A stretch of DNA of 32,523 bases from Rodentibacter abscessus (lineage in GTDB: Bacteria > Pseudomonadota > Gammaproteobacteria > Enterobacterales > Pasteurellaceae), in NCBI RefSeq assembly GCF_047160095.1, contig NZ_AP038786.1, forward strand, positions 1 to 32,523, written 5' to 3'. Of the stretch, positions 1 to 5,904 are shown in pieces (the first letter of the stretch is position 1; the number at the start of each line of letters is the position of its first letter). Both the position numbers and the translations under genes were made by a program. Below the pieces are notes generated by a model, which did not search any database, was not told the DNA's origin, and saw only the letters and a list, made by a program, of their open reading frames with translations.

Positions 1-449
1 TTATTGCGGATATCTTCCATATCCCACGATTTAGCGTGTCTACGGCTTTTGTGTTCTGCTGGTCGATAATACCATTTGAGTTTTTTAGCAGCCCAATAAC
101 AACCTAATTCTTTTAATTTTTCTTTATATTGGCGAGTTTCGCCAGCCAGCCAAATCCAGTTACCGCAAACCTCAATAATCACGCCTTGCAGTTTTTGAAG
201 CTCTGCGATAATTTCCGCTAATTCTTCAGCGAAATTATAGGCGTTTTCGGTGTCGGTATGCGTGAACACTTCACTTTCTAAACTGTTCAAAAATTCAAAT
301 GCTGCATTGATAGCTTTCATCACTTCCGCCCCTGCTGGATTGCGATCAGGGTGAAATTTAATCGCCATTTTTTTATATGCCTTTTTGATTTCTTCTTTGG
401 TTGCTTTATCGCTGATGTTTAAAAGGTTTAATGCTTCGTTGATGTTCAT
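1..449 (-). CDS. J-domain (DnaJ-like) protein, 5' part of a gene crossing the sequence ends
   Basis: This is the N-terminal 149 codons of a gene that continues at 32523-32460, 170 aa in all. Residues 1-60 form a J domain: helix II (EEIKKAYKKMAIKFH), then HPD at 33-35, followed by RNPAG. HPD is the motif that stimulates Hsp70 ATPase, so the protein probably recruits host DnaK. The C-terminal half (VIIEVCGNWIWLAGET, then LGCYWAAKKLKWYYRP) resembles the tail found on many plasmid and phage J-domain proteins; its role is unknown to me. The start is supported by GGGGAT just upstream. Transcription comes from the repeated promoter-leader module at 450-562. The Hsp70 partner and plasmid role are inferences. 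The J domain itself is clear. Confidence 0.85.
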   Translation of the reverse strand, partial: MNINEALNLLNISDKATKEEIKKAYKKMAIKFHPDRNPAGAEVMKAINAAFEFLNSLESEVFTHTDTENAYNFAEELAEIIAELQKLQGVIIEVCGNWIWLAGETRQYKEKLKELGCYWAAKKLKWYYRPAEHKSRRHAKSWDMEDIRN

Positions 450-605
450 AATAAAATCCCCAATGGTCTTTTAAGTTGATAAATAGCCTTTCGGCTGGTT
501 GGCTAAGTCGTCTTTTCGTCCTTAACTGTGCTTATTATATGCTTTTAATATGCTTTTAGCAAGTTATTTTTATAAAAATTTATGCTTAAATGCTTATTTT
601 TTGAA
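450..605 (-). promoter_or_regulatory. Shared promoter-leader module, copy 1 (drives the J-domain gene)
   Basis: On the minus strand there is a TTGCTA -35 (562-557), a 17-bp spacer and a perfect TATAAT -10 (539-534). The leader is about 78 nt and contains the small hairpin AGCC-GAAA-GGCT and a GGGGAT ribosome site before ATG 449. The promoter overlaps direct repeats of AAAAGCATAT, with more AAGCAT units upstream. Near-identical modules precede the genes starting at 5256, 6483 and 32255. This suggests one regulator or one timing signal for all four genes. Confidence 0.8.
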
Positions 606-758
606 CGGTTAAAAGTTGCGGATTATTAAGGCTGCAAGCCTTAATGGAGCGAAGCGGTAAACCTGCTGGGCGTGATTCGTGGCTGGCTGATATTTTCGGG
701 CGTGCGGAAGTAACCAGCGGATAGCCTGCCTTACCTCCCCTCCTGCCGAAACCTTGCG
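450..758. repeat. 309-bp direct repeat, copy A
   Basis: The segment from just before the J-domain start codon to 758 recurs at 6484-6792 with the same length and only scattered differences. It contains the promoter-leader module plus about 150 bp of more GC-rich DNA (610-758) holding the perfect inverted repeat ATTAAGGCT-GCA-AGCCTTAAT. The reading frame through this part (minus strand, ending in ...LRLAALIIRNF) has no start codon or ribosome site in common between the two copies, so I do not call it a gene. Confidence 0.85.
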
Positions 759-875
759 GAGCGTGCTACCGCTCGATGTAAAAGACGACAGATGAAAGGA
801 ATGATTAAAGAATAAAAGCGGATAAAAAACACATAGAAAGCATATAAAAGGCATAAAAATAGTCCTCGAATTATC
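759..875. other. Intergenic spacer with a small hairpin and a 13-bp shared motif
   Basis: This 117-bp stretch holds a hairpin (GAGCG/CGCTC near 757-775), an A-rich run with CATATAAAAGGCATAAAA, and TAGTCCTCGAATT at 860-872. The same 13-mer recurs at 7067-7079, in the same relative place behind the second 309-bp repeat copy. No gene is seen. Confidence 0.45.
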
Positions 876-1048
876 GGCTTAGGGATAGTTACCCGAAAGG
901 GCGAAAACTCAATATGTGGCCAAGAATGCTTTAGCGTTCCTGGCTACATTGAAGAGATTGAGTTTTTAGAGCTGAAGCAAGGCAAAATGCCGCAGTCTGA
1001 AGCCTAAAAATATAGCCCGACCGCACTCTTTAGCGTGGGGTAAGCCCC
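876..1048 (+). ncRNA. Structured ~173-nt repeat element, copy 1
   Basis: This is the first of three direct copies (others 8651-8822 and 30696-30868), all on the plus strand. Predicted folding by eye: a closing helix GGCTTA/TAAGCC; a CCC-GAAA-GGG hairpin; a long arm in which AAAACTCAAT pairs with ATTGAGTTTT and continues as TGTGGCCA/TGGCTACA to a TTTA loop; and a 3' hairpin around CACTC/GCGTG. Differences among copies mostly keep pairing, often through G-U. It sits upstream of the small gene at 1167. Whether it is transcribed alone, acts as a leader, or is a mobile palindromic element cannot be told here. I do not recognise a known RNA family. Confidence 0.6.
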
Positions 1049-1098
1049 AAAGCATATCAAAAGATTAAAATAAATTTATTGGCTAGCACAAAACCATA

Positions 1099-1126
1099 TT
1101 GCGTAAGTTTTGAAAAGGCGTATTAT
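1099..1126 (+). promoter_or_regulatory. Promoter of the recombinase operon
   Basis: TTGCGT at 1099-1104, a 16-bp spacer and TATTAT at 1121-1126 lie 41 bp before the start of the 66-aa gene. A clear AAGGAG ribosome site follows at 1155-1160. Confidence 0.6.
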
Positions 1127-1166
1127 AGATAGCACAAAAGTTTTAAGTTTTGATAAGGAGTACATT

Positions 1167-1367
1167 ATGAAATTTATAAGATTTAGCTTAGTTGATGGCG
1201 AAGATATTTTAATCAATATCGAACAAATTGTATCAATTAAACCGATTAAAAAGATAAATGGGAAAAGTGTTTCATTTAGCGAAATAGAATTAAGTACATC
1301 AAATTCGGTTATTGTAGAAACAGCATTTATCTCTCTTGTAGAATTGGTAAAAGAATGGCAAAAATAG
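1167..1367 (+). CDS. Small hypothetical protein (66 aa) upstream of the recombinase
   Basis: I do not recognise a named family. The start at 1167 is chosen because AAGGAG stands six bases before it; an in-frame ATG at 1110 lies inside the promoter and has no such site. The protein looks like a small beta-rich domain with one C-terminal helix (FISLVELVKEWQK). It has no signal peptide or membrane segment. The last 13 bases overlap the start of the serine recombinase gene, so the two are probably translationally coupled and functionally linked, for example as an accessory or regulatory factor. That role is inference. Confidence 0.6.
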   Translation: MKFIRFSLVDGEDILINIEQIVSIKPIKKINGKSVSFSEIELSTSNSVIVETAFISLVELVKEWQK

Positions 1368-1966
1368 GTTATGCACGAGTTAGTACATCAAGACAAGATT
1401 TAAGTGAGCAGATTACCGCACTTAAAAAATTTGGTTGTGAAAAGATATTTTCTGGAAAATTTTCTGGAAAATATGAAGATGAAGATTTAGAGACTATCTT
1501 AACAAGAATTAAACAAAATAAAGTTCAACTTGATAAGATGCTTAATTATGTTAGAGAGGGCGATATAGTTGTCGTAACTAAAATAGATAGACTAGGGCGA
1601 AGCCTTATTCAATGCTTAAAAACGCTTGATTATTTTAAGCAAAATAAAATAGGCTTTGTAGCTCTCGATCAAGGAATTGATACTACGAAACGTAAAGACC
1701 CAATGGCTATGGCAATGATTCATTTATTGGGTTTGTTTGCAGAATTAGAGCGTAATTTCATTGTGGAAAGAACACAAGGTGGAAAACTTGCTAAGATTGA
1801 ATCAGGAGATTTAAAAGCAATCGGAGGGAGACCGAAAAAACTATCTGAAAAAGCAGAGGAAAAACTTGTAAAAGACATATTAAAAGGAGGTTCAATCAAT
1901 GAGCTTGCTAAAAAATATGACGTATCGAGAGCAACAATCAGCCGATATAAAAAAAGAGTAAAATAG
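1355..1966 (+). CDS. Serine recombinase (resolvase/invertase family)
   Basis: 203 aa. The N-terminal catalytic domain opens with IGYARVSTSRQD, giving the active-site Ser10 and Arg8. TKIDRLGRSL follows at about 75-84, and the long E-helix region FAELERNFIVERTQGG follows that. A C-terminal helix-turn-helix (GSINELAKKYDVSRATISRYK) binds DNA. Compared with the usual ~185 residues, the protein has extra sequence around 35-60 (a repeated SGK, then EDEDLETIL). On a plasmid this class commonly resolves multimers or inverts a segment. The three direct copies of the 173-nt element and the two 309-bp repeats are candidate substrates, but no classical res site was identified. It ends just before a strong bidirectional terminator. 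Confidence 0.9.
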   Translation: MAKIGYARVSTSRQDLSEQITALKKFGCEKIFSGKFSGKYEDEDLETILTRIKQNKVQLDKMLNYVREGDIVVVTKIDRLGRSLIQCLKTLDYFKQNKIGFVALDQGIDTTKRKDPMAMAMIHLLGLFAELERNFIVERTQGGKLAKIESGDLKAIGGRPKKLSEKAEEKLVKDILKGGSINELAKKYDVSRATISRYKKRVK

Positions 1967-1992
1967 CTACCGCCTCCCTGCGGTCGTTGCTG

Positions 1993-2043
1993 AATCCCCA
2001 AAGAACAAAAACAGACTACGCTAGTTTTTGCCCTTTGGGGATT
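1993..2043. terminator. Bidirectional terminator between recombinase and Fic genes
   Basis: A long hairpin: AATCCCCAAAG pairs perfectly with CTTTGGGGATT, then CAAAAAC pairs with GTTTTTG after a 2-nt offset, around a loop of 11 bases. It lies between convergent genes and can serve both. Confidence 0.75.
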
Positions 2044-2047
2044 TTCA

Positions 2048-2983
2048 TTATAGGGAAAAGCCCTTAGTCTTTTGAGCTTGAAGTTCTTGCATTTTAGGCT
2101 CAATTTTGGAGCCTATGGCGTTAATTGTTCTTGCTTCAGGTCGGTTTACCTTAAATTCATTATTCAGCATTAACGGCTGGATTATTCCTGATTTTAAGGC
2201 TTCTGCGGTTATGCCTTTTTGCTGTATATCCTTATGCGTTGCTAGTCCCTCTAGAGCCTTTGAGAGCTGGCTATCTTTCTTTAGAAGATTATCAGCTCTT
2301 ACTCCATTAACTAAAACATCATAAGACTTTTGACCTAATTTTTCAGATTCTTCTTTATTGAAAGAGAAATCTATTTTGTACTCCTTTTCTGAATTTAGAG
2401 ATAAAGGAGTTAGTCCTTTCTCGATAATGCTCTCAAGCCCCTTATAATCACATCTATGAGCTTGAATAGAAGCATTTATCATTTCTTCTTGAGTGGATTT
2501 ACTAAACGTTAATTCAAAGCCAGCCTCTTTTGCTAATTGAGAGATAAAAATTCTTTGTGCACGCCCATTTCCCTCTCTAAAAGGGTGTATCGCATTTATT
2601 TCTCCCATATAATAAGCTAATCGCCCAGCTATTTTAGCTGGCTCTGTTTTTTTTAAAAACTGTTCATTTTTTAGCTGGGTAAATAATTTTTCAGCCTGAG
2701 GGATAATACGATAACCCATAGTAAAATCTTGCTGACCTTTTTGTAAATATCCGTCCCTAATTTTCCCCGCAAAAGGGTAAATATCACCAAATAAATGTTT
2801 GTGAATATCTTGTAAATGCTTTAAATCAAATTTGCCTTTAATTGGATTTCGATCCAAATCAAGAGCTTTCATATATGATGAAGCCCTCTCAACTCTATCT
2901 AATTCAAATTCGTCTTTAATCCCTTTTTTATTTATTAAAACTCCATTTTCATCAATATATGGATCAGATCCCGTATATTTCAT
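2048..2983 (-). CDS. fic: Fic-domain toxin (VbhT-like) with relaxase-like C-terminal domain
   Basis: 311 aa from ATG 2983, chosen because AGGA lies 8 bases before it and MKYTGSDPY matches the start of VbhT-type proteins; an upstream in-frame ATG at 3004 is less likely. The Fic core carries the complete AMP-transferase motif HPFREGNGRAQR at about 133-144, so an active adenylyltransferase is expected. Family members modify gyrase and topoisomerase IV. The gene overlaps the antitoxin gene by 20 bp, the arrangement known from vbhA-vbhT. From about residue 202 the protein has a second domain (Y-I-F, YDVLVNGV, ITAEALKSG, terminal KGFSL) that resembles the C-terminus of this plasmid's relaxase rather than the BID domain of VbhT. 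It is the last gene of the parA operon. Confidence 0.9.
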   Translation of the reverse strand: MKYTGSDPYIDENGVLINKKGIKDEFELDRVERASSYMKALDLDRNPIKGKFDLKHLQDIHKHLFGDIYPFAGKIRDGYLQKGQQDFTMGYRIIPQAEKLFTQLKNEQFLKKTEPAKIAGRLAYYMGEINAIHPFREGNGRAQRIFISQLAKEAGFELTFSKSTQEEMINASIQAHRCDYKGLESIIEKGLTPLSLNSEKEYKIDFSFNKEESEKLGQKSYDVLVNGVRADNLLKKDSQLSKALEGLATHKDIQQKGITAEALKSGIIQPLMLNNEFKVNRPEARTINAIGSKIEPKMQELQAQKTKGFSL

Positions 2984-3146
2984 AAACTTTTTCCTGAAAT
3001 TCACTATAACTAATTACACCATTTACCCATTCTTGAGAAAGCTCAAGAATCTCCTTGTCAGTATCTAGTCCCTCCAGTCTATTATTATCAATAGCGAATT
3101 GAACTGATTTCTGTCTGCTTAGTTTTTCTTCTTCAGTAATCATCAT
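2964..3146 (-). CDS. VbhA-like antitoxin of the Fic toxin
   Basis: 60 aa, or 59 aa if the second ATG at 3143 is used; AAGGA is better spaced for the second. The helix NNRLEGL corresponds to the inhibitory motif (S/T)xxxE(G/N) of Fic antitoxins: the key Glu and following Gly are present, but the usual Ser/Thr is Asn. The rest (TDKEILELSQEW, then SYSEFQEKVYEIYG) fits the all-helical VbhA fold and length. The inhibitory Glu is expected to enter the Fic active site and block ATP gamma-phosphate placement. The 20-bp overlap with the toxin gene and order antitoxin-toxin support the assignment. Confidence 0.85.
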   Translation of the reverse strand: MMITEEEKLSRQKSVQFAIDNNRLEGLDTDKEILELSQEWVNGVISYSEFQEKVYEIYGI

Positions 3147-3152
3147 TTATCC

Positions 3153-3476
3153 TTATAAATCATTGATTGAACAAAATAGTAGAGCGTCTCTTAATGCAAT
3201 CGCTGCATTTGAGTAACAGCCCTCATAACTATCAAATTTAACGACCTTTTTAGCCGTTCCTGTTGGTGTTTTTTCAACCTCAATAAGTCGCCATTCATAG
3301 CCTATTAAACCTACATCAGATTGCTTATATTGAGTCTCATAAACCTCTAATGTCATCGCTGACCATATCGTTGGCATAGTATAAATAACAGGCTCATTCT
3401 CATAACTTAAAGAATACTCAATATCATTACGAGGTTTAAGCATTCTTATTGAAATCGAGAGAAGATCTCTACTCAT
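3153..3476 (-). CDS. Hypothetical protein (107 aa) in the parA operon
   Basis: Family not recognised. It is a soluble protein with no signal peptide or membrane segment, with a mixed beta pattern (LSISIRML, YSLSYENEPVIYTMP, YEWRLIEVEKT) and a C-terminal helix (SNAAIALRDALLF). Its start overlaps the end of the preceding gene by 8 bp and the antitoxin gene follows after 6 bp, so all belong to one transcript with parA. A role in partition or in accessory regulation of the operon is possible but not shown. Confidence 0.65.
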   Translation of the reverse strand: MSRDLLSISIRMLKPRNDIEYSLSYENEPVIYTMPTIWSAMTLEVYETQYKQSDVGLIGYEWRLIEVEKTPTGTAKKVVKFDSYEGCYSNAAIALRDALLFCSINDL

Positions 3477-3939
3477 CGTTTAATCCTTTTAAAAGCTCAT
3501 CTAAATCTAGATTGAGCTTACATTTTGCATAATGCAATAATGCAAGTGTGATAACGCCTCTTAATCGAAGATTAACCCAATTATCTTTATATTCTTCATA
3601 TTTTTCACGAAAATAGAGATAAGTGCTATTTTTATTCATAGTAAAACGATAATTACTTTTATCGCCAATCAAAAAAGGGAGATAGTCCATATAATCAAGA
3701 TTATCAATACCCTCTTTCATATATTGAGCTGCTGCACTAAAAAGCGTCATCGTTGTTGAAATTTTTGTGATTTCTAATAGCTTTTTAATTAGCTTTCCTT
3801 GAGCGTCCGAAAAGTTTACGGTTGAACTCCCTACGGAATTATATTTTTTCGCTTTTTCTGTTTGTTTGTCCGCAATCTCTCCATTTGTTGCCCCTGCAAT
3901 AAAGCTCATTGCTTGGCTTGCTCTACTCATTTTTTTCAT
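3469..3939 (-). CDS. Possible ParA partner protein (156 aa)
   Basis: It begins one base after the parA stop codon, the usual place of a centromere-binding partner in small ParA cassettes. The sequence shows a polar N-terminus (MKKMSRASQAMSF), a middle segment predicted as helical, and a basic, Tyr-rich stretch (YLYFREKYEEYKDNW) followed by LRLRGVITLALLHYAKCKL. I do not see ParB-type HTH or clear ribbon-helix-helix signatures, so the partition role rests on position only. The in-frame ATG at residue 4 is an alternative start. Confidence 0.55.
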   Translation of the reverse strand: MKKMSRASQAMSFIAGATNGEIADKQTEKAKKYNSVGSSTVNFSDAQGKLIKKLLEITKISTTMTLFSAAAQYMKEGIDNLDYMDYLPFLIGDKSNYRFTMNKNSTYLYFREKYEEYKDNWVNLRLRGVITLALLHYAKCKLNLDLDELLKGLNDE

Positions 3940-3940
3940 A

Positions 3941-4579
3941 CTATACCCCTAAAATTTTCTGTAATACAACGGCGATTTCATCTGCTGATTTATTGGCTTT
4001 TACCTCAAAGCAAGAGCCGCCCTCACTAAATGAAGTGCGTAAAATTTTTCGATCAAAAATAGGCTCTTCTATCACGGTAGATTTTAAGCCTGCTTGTTGT
4101 AGCAGCTCTAAAGATTCTGCTCTTTCTTTGTCTTTTGGGTGCGTTGCACACATATTCAAAACACAAAAGGATTTTAATTTTTTATTGATTGATTTTGCTT
4201 CCAGCATAATATCATCAAGATCTAATACCGTATCTAAATCCGCTTGGCTTGGTTTAAGAGGAGAGATCACAAAATCCGCATTCAATAAGGCTTTTCGCCC
4301 TGTTTTGCTATCAATTCCAGCGGAATCAATGACGACATAATCAAATTGATTTAGATTTTTTGAAGAAAAATCTAAATCAGAGGGTAACGGCGAAAATTTA
4401 CGCTGGAAATTTTCGCCAGCTTCATTACGTCTCATAACCCAACGATTAAGCGTTTGTTGAGGGTCGCAATCCATTATTGCAACACGTCCAAAATCAGTAA
4501 GAAATACTGCTGTTTGAGCGGCTAATGTAGATTTACCTACGCCGCCTTTAATACTATTAAATAAAATCAATTTAGCCAT
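3941..4579 (-). CDS. parA: ParA-family partition ATPase
   Basis: 212 aa. It has a deviant Walker A KGGVGKS at residues 11-17 with the signature Lys11, then MDCDPQQT (Walker A' region) and YVVIDSAG (Walker B). The short N-terminus without an HTH places it with the small ParA/ParF/VirC1-like proteins (type Ib). It should move plasmid copies over the nucleoid with a DNA-binding partner, probably encoded next at 3939. It is the first gene of a five-gene minus-strand operon that ends with the Fic toxin pair, so segregation and post-segregational killing are co-transcribed. An upstream -10 and an inverted repeat suggest autoregulation. Confidence 0.88.
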   Translation of the reverse strand: MAKLILFNSIKGGVGKSTLAAQTAVFLTDFGRVAIMDCDPQQTLNRWVMRRNEAGENFQRKFSPLPSDLDFSSKNLNQFDYVVIDSAGIDSKTGRKALLNADFVISPLKPSQADLDTVLDLDDIMLEAKSINKKLKSFCVLNMCATHPKDKERAESLELLQQAGLKSTVIEEPIFDRKILRTSFSEGGSCFEVKANKSADEIAVVLQKILGV

Positions 4580-4593
4580 TTTACCCGCCTATA

Positions 4594-4640
4594 TGTGTTT
4601 TTTACACGTTTATTATACTTCTTTTTTATGTGAAAAATAT
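4594..4640 (-). promoter_or_regulatory. parA operon promoter region
   Basis: A perfect TATAAT -10 reads on the minus strand at 4617-4612; no strong -35 is visible. Between it and the gene lies the inverted repeat ACGTGT-AAAAA-ACACAT, with one mismatch, a candidate operator for autoregulation. An AAAAGCATAT unit like those of the shared promoter module lies upstream at about 4636-4645. Confidence 0.5.
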
Positions 4641-4661
4641 GCTTTTAATCTGTTTTTTAGG

Positions 4662-4688
4662 AAAAAATCGCCGCCGATTTTAGGCGGC
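4662..4688 (-). terminator. Terminator of the DUF2958-like gene
   Basis: GCCGCC pairs with GGCGGC, followed on the minus strand by GATTTTTTC. It lies between the 5256-4696 gene and the parA operon promoter. Confidence 0.8.
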
Positions 4689-4695
4689 TTAGTTA

Positions 4696-5256
4696 TTAAA
4701 GCCCTTGCTTAATTTCCCCTAATGTTTTTGGCTCAAAATGGAGATCAATTTCAGCCCCTGCTTTTATCACTTCCTCTATTGAAATGTATCCAATTTCAGG
4801 ATAATCACTCACAAAAGAAACCAGCCAGAATGCTTGCGTGATCCCGTCCTCAATATCTTTTTCTGTGATATAAAAATCAGTATTTGCCGTGAAATAGTGC
4901 AGATAAGCGATAGCATTATCGCCTTTTCCGTCTTGCTCTAAGATTTTAGGCATTACTTGCATAGTAGAGTAAATACGATCTACTGCCTCAATAAAAAAGT
5001 CTTGTTCTTCACTATTTAAAAGACTTTTAATACATTTAGCTTGCTGTGGGCTAATAAATCCAGCGGTTAGCACTTTTGAGAGCTGTTCTAAAGCCGTTTT
5101 TTTCGTTAAAAAATCAACCATAAGTAGCCCTGTATAAGTAGGGTACATAATGCTTGGTTCACCGTCTAATTTGCCTTTGTAATCCTTTGAATACGCTGCA
5201 AATTCTGCACGGCTCATTTTGGCTCTAGTAACGTTATTTTGTGAAAAGATATACAT
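4696..5256 (-). CDS. DUF2958-like plasmid protein
   Basis: 186 aa. The C-terminal third (YLHYFTANTDFYITEKD, then PEIGYISIEEV, then AEIDLHFEPKTL) matches the pattern I associate with DUF2958, a domain common on conjugative plasmids and of unknown biochemical role. The N-terminal part (MYIFSQNNVTRAKMSRAEF, then YPTYTGLLMVDF) is not recognised. It has no signal peptide or membrane segment. The start is set by GGGGATC upstream. The gene is driven by copy 2 of the shared promoter-leader module and has its own terminator, so it is a single-gene unit. Co-regulation with the J-domain, 192-aa and 70-aa genes is likely. Confidence 0.72.
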   Translation of the reverse strand: MYIFSQNNVTRAKMSRAEFAAYSKDYKGKLDGEPSIMYPTYTGLLMVDFLTKKTALEQLSKVLTAGFISPQQAKCIKSLLNSEEQDFFIEAVDRIYSTMQVMPKILEQDGKGDNAIAYLHYFTANTDFYITEKDIEDGITQAFWLVSFVSDYPEIGYISIEEVIKAGAEIDLHFEPKTLGEIKQGL

Positions 5257-5383
5257 AATAGATCCCCTATGGGTTAATAGAAAATATAAGCCTTTCGGCT
5301 GGTTGGTTAAGTCGTCTTTTCGTCCTTAACTGTGCTTATTATATGCTTTTAATATGCCTTTTGCAAGTATTTTCTATAAAAAT
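5257..5383 (-). promoter_or_regulatory. Shared promoter-leader module, copy 2
   Basis: On the minus strand there is TTGCAA (5366-5361), a 17-bp spacer, TATAAT (5343-5338), the conserved leader with the AGCC-GAAA-GGCT hairpin, and GGGGAT before ATG 5256. It diverges from copy 1 near the start codon and upstream of the -35. Confidence 0.8.
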
Positions 5384-5413
5384 TTAAAAAAAATCCCACT
5401 TTTAAAAGTGGGA
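5384..5413 (-). terminator. Terminator of the short transcript from 5484
   Basis: TCCCACTTT/AAAGTGGGA forms a perfect hairpin followed on the minus strand by eight T after one A. The stop codon of the 17-codon frame lies inside the hairpin. Confidence 0.8.
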
Positions 5414-5455
5414 AATATCAGGATATTTATTTTTATTATACGTCAAGCCGTGCAT
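5402..5455 (-). CDS. Possible 17-aa micro-ORF or ~100-nt small RNA
   Basis: A fifth copy of the shared promoter core (5518-5491) is followed by a very short unit. AAGGGAG lies 8 bases before an ATG at 5455, which opens the frame MHGLTYNKNKYPDISHF, ending inside the terminator hairpin. The transcript would be roughly 100 nt. The complete signal set (promoter, ribosome site, ATG, stop, terminator) argues for a real unit, as either a tiny peptide or a small RNA. No family is recognised. Confidence 0.4.
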   Translation of the reverse strand: MHGLTYNKNKYPDISHF

Positions 5456-5490
5456 TCTTTCGGCTCCCTTTCTATGTTTATAGAATGCCT

Positions 5491-5518
5491 ATTATGTGCT
5501 TTTAACACGCTTTTACAA
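5491..5518 (-). promoter_or_regulatory. Promoter core of the short transcript (fifth module copy)
   Basis: TTGTAA (5518-5513), a 16-bp spacer and CATAAT (5496-5491) carry the same AAAAGC-N-TTAAAAGCA pattern as the four larger modules. It overlaps the last codons of the 89-aa gene. Confidence 0.6.
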
Positions 5519-5782
5519 TGGATATTTGCAAAAATCTCTATCTTTATTTTTCTGGTCGAACAGTAAGCGGAATAAGGCTTCAAGAATTTCATTCGGTACA
5601 GGTCTAGCCTGCGAATGTTCTACTTTACGTCGCCAGCGTCTAATCTGTGAACGATTAACCGTTAAACCTTGAGAGGCAAATAAAGTAATCAGTTTATCAT
5701 CATCACTATTTAAACTGGTTAAAAAAAGTAAGTGGTTAAAAATCTCGTTATTAGTCATAAAAGGAAAAAAGATATTCATCAT
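5513..5782 (-). CDS. DUF1456-like small protein
   Basis: 89 aa. From residue 9, MTNNEIFNHLLFL, then LITLFASQGLTVNRSQIRRWRRK, then PVPNEILEALFRLLF resembles one DUF1456 unit, the small helical domain found twice in E. coli YehS. Function is unknown. The start at 5782 (or 5779) is supported by GAGGAG just upstream. That site directly abuts a TATAAT, so the leader would be extremely short. An internal start at the family's usual MTNN would lack a ribosome site. No module-type leader precedes it, unlike its neighbours. Confidence 0.65.
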   Translation of the reverse strand: MMNIFFPFMTNNEIFNHLLFLTSLNSDDDKLITLFASQGLTVNRSQIRRWRRKVEHSQARPVPNEILEALFRLLFDQKNKDRDFCKYPL

Positions 5783-5790
5783 TAACGCTC

Positions 5791-5818
5791 CTCATTATAG
5801 TCCAAAATGCACACCACA
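5791..5818 (-). promoter_or_regulatory. Promoter of the DUF1456-like gene
   Basis: On the minus strand, TTGTGT, a 16-bp spacer and TATAAT stand immediately before GAGGAG and ATG 5782, implying an almost leaderless mRNA. Confidence 0.55.
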
Positions 5819-5885
5819 CAAGAGAGATAAAGCCCGATTGATAAAATGGCTTATCTTCTCTTAATCGCCTTAAATTGAAGATTAA

Positions 5886-5899
5886 GGGGCTTTTGCCCC
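5886..5899 (-). terminator. Terminator of the 192-aa gene
   Basis: GGGGC-AAAA-GCCCC on the minus strand directly after the stop codon, followed by TTAATCTT. It is a weak U tract but correctly placed. Confidence 0.55.
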
Positions 5900-5904
5900 T
5901 ATAT

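Noticed and set aside
609..854. Minus-strand frame whose end (...LRLAALIIRNF) recurs in the frame at 6642-7025
   Set aside because: The shared part is just the 309-bp repeat. The beginnings are unrelated and neither has a ribosome site.
2048..2380. BID secretion domain on the Fic toxin
   Set aside because: The C-terminal sequence does not look like a BID four-helix bundle. It resembles this plasmid's relaxase end instead.
2984..3004. Longer start of the Fic gene at 3004
   Set aside because: The ATG at 2983 has a well-spaced AGGA and gives the N-terminus usual for VbhT-type proteins.
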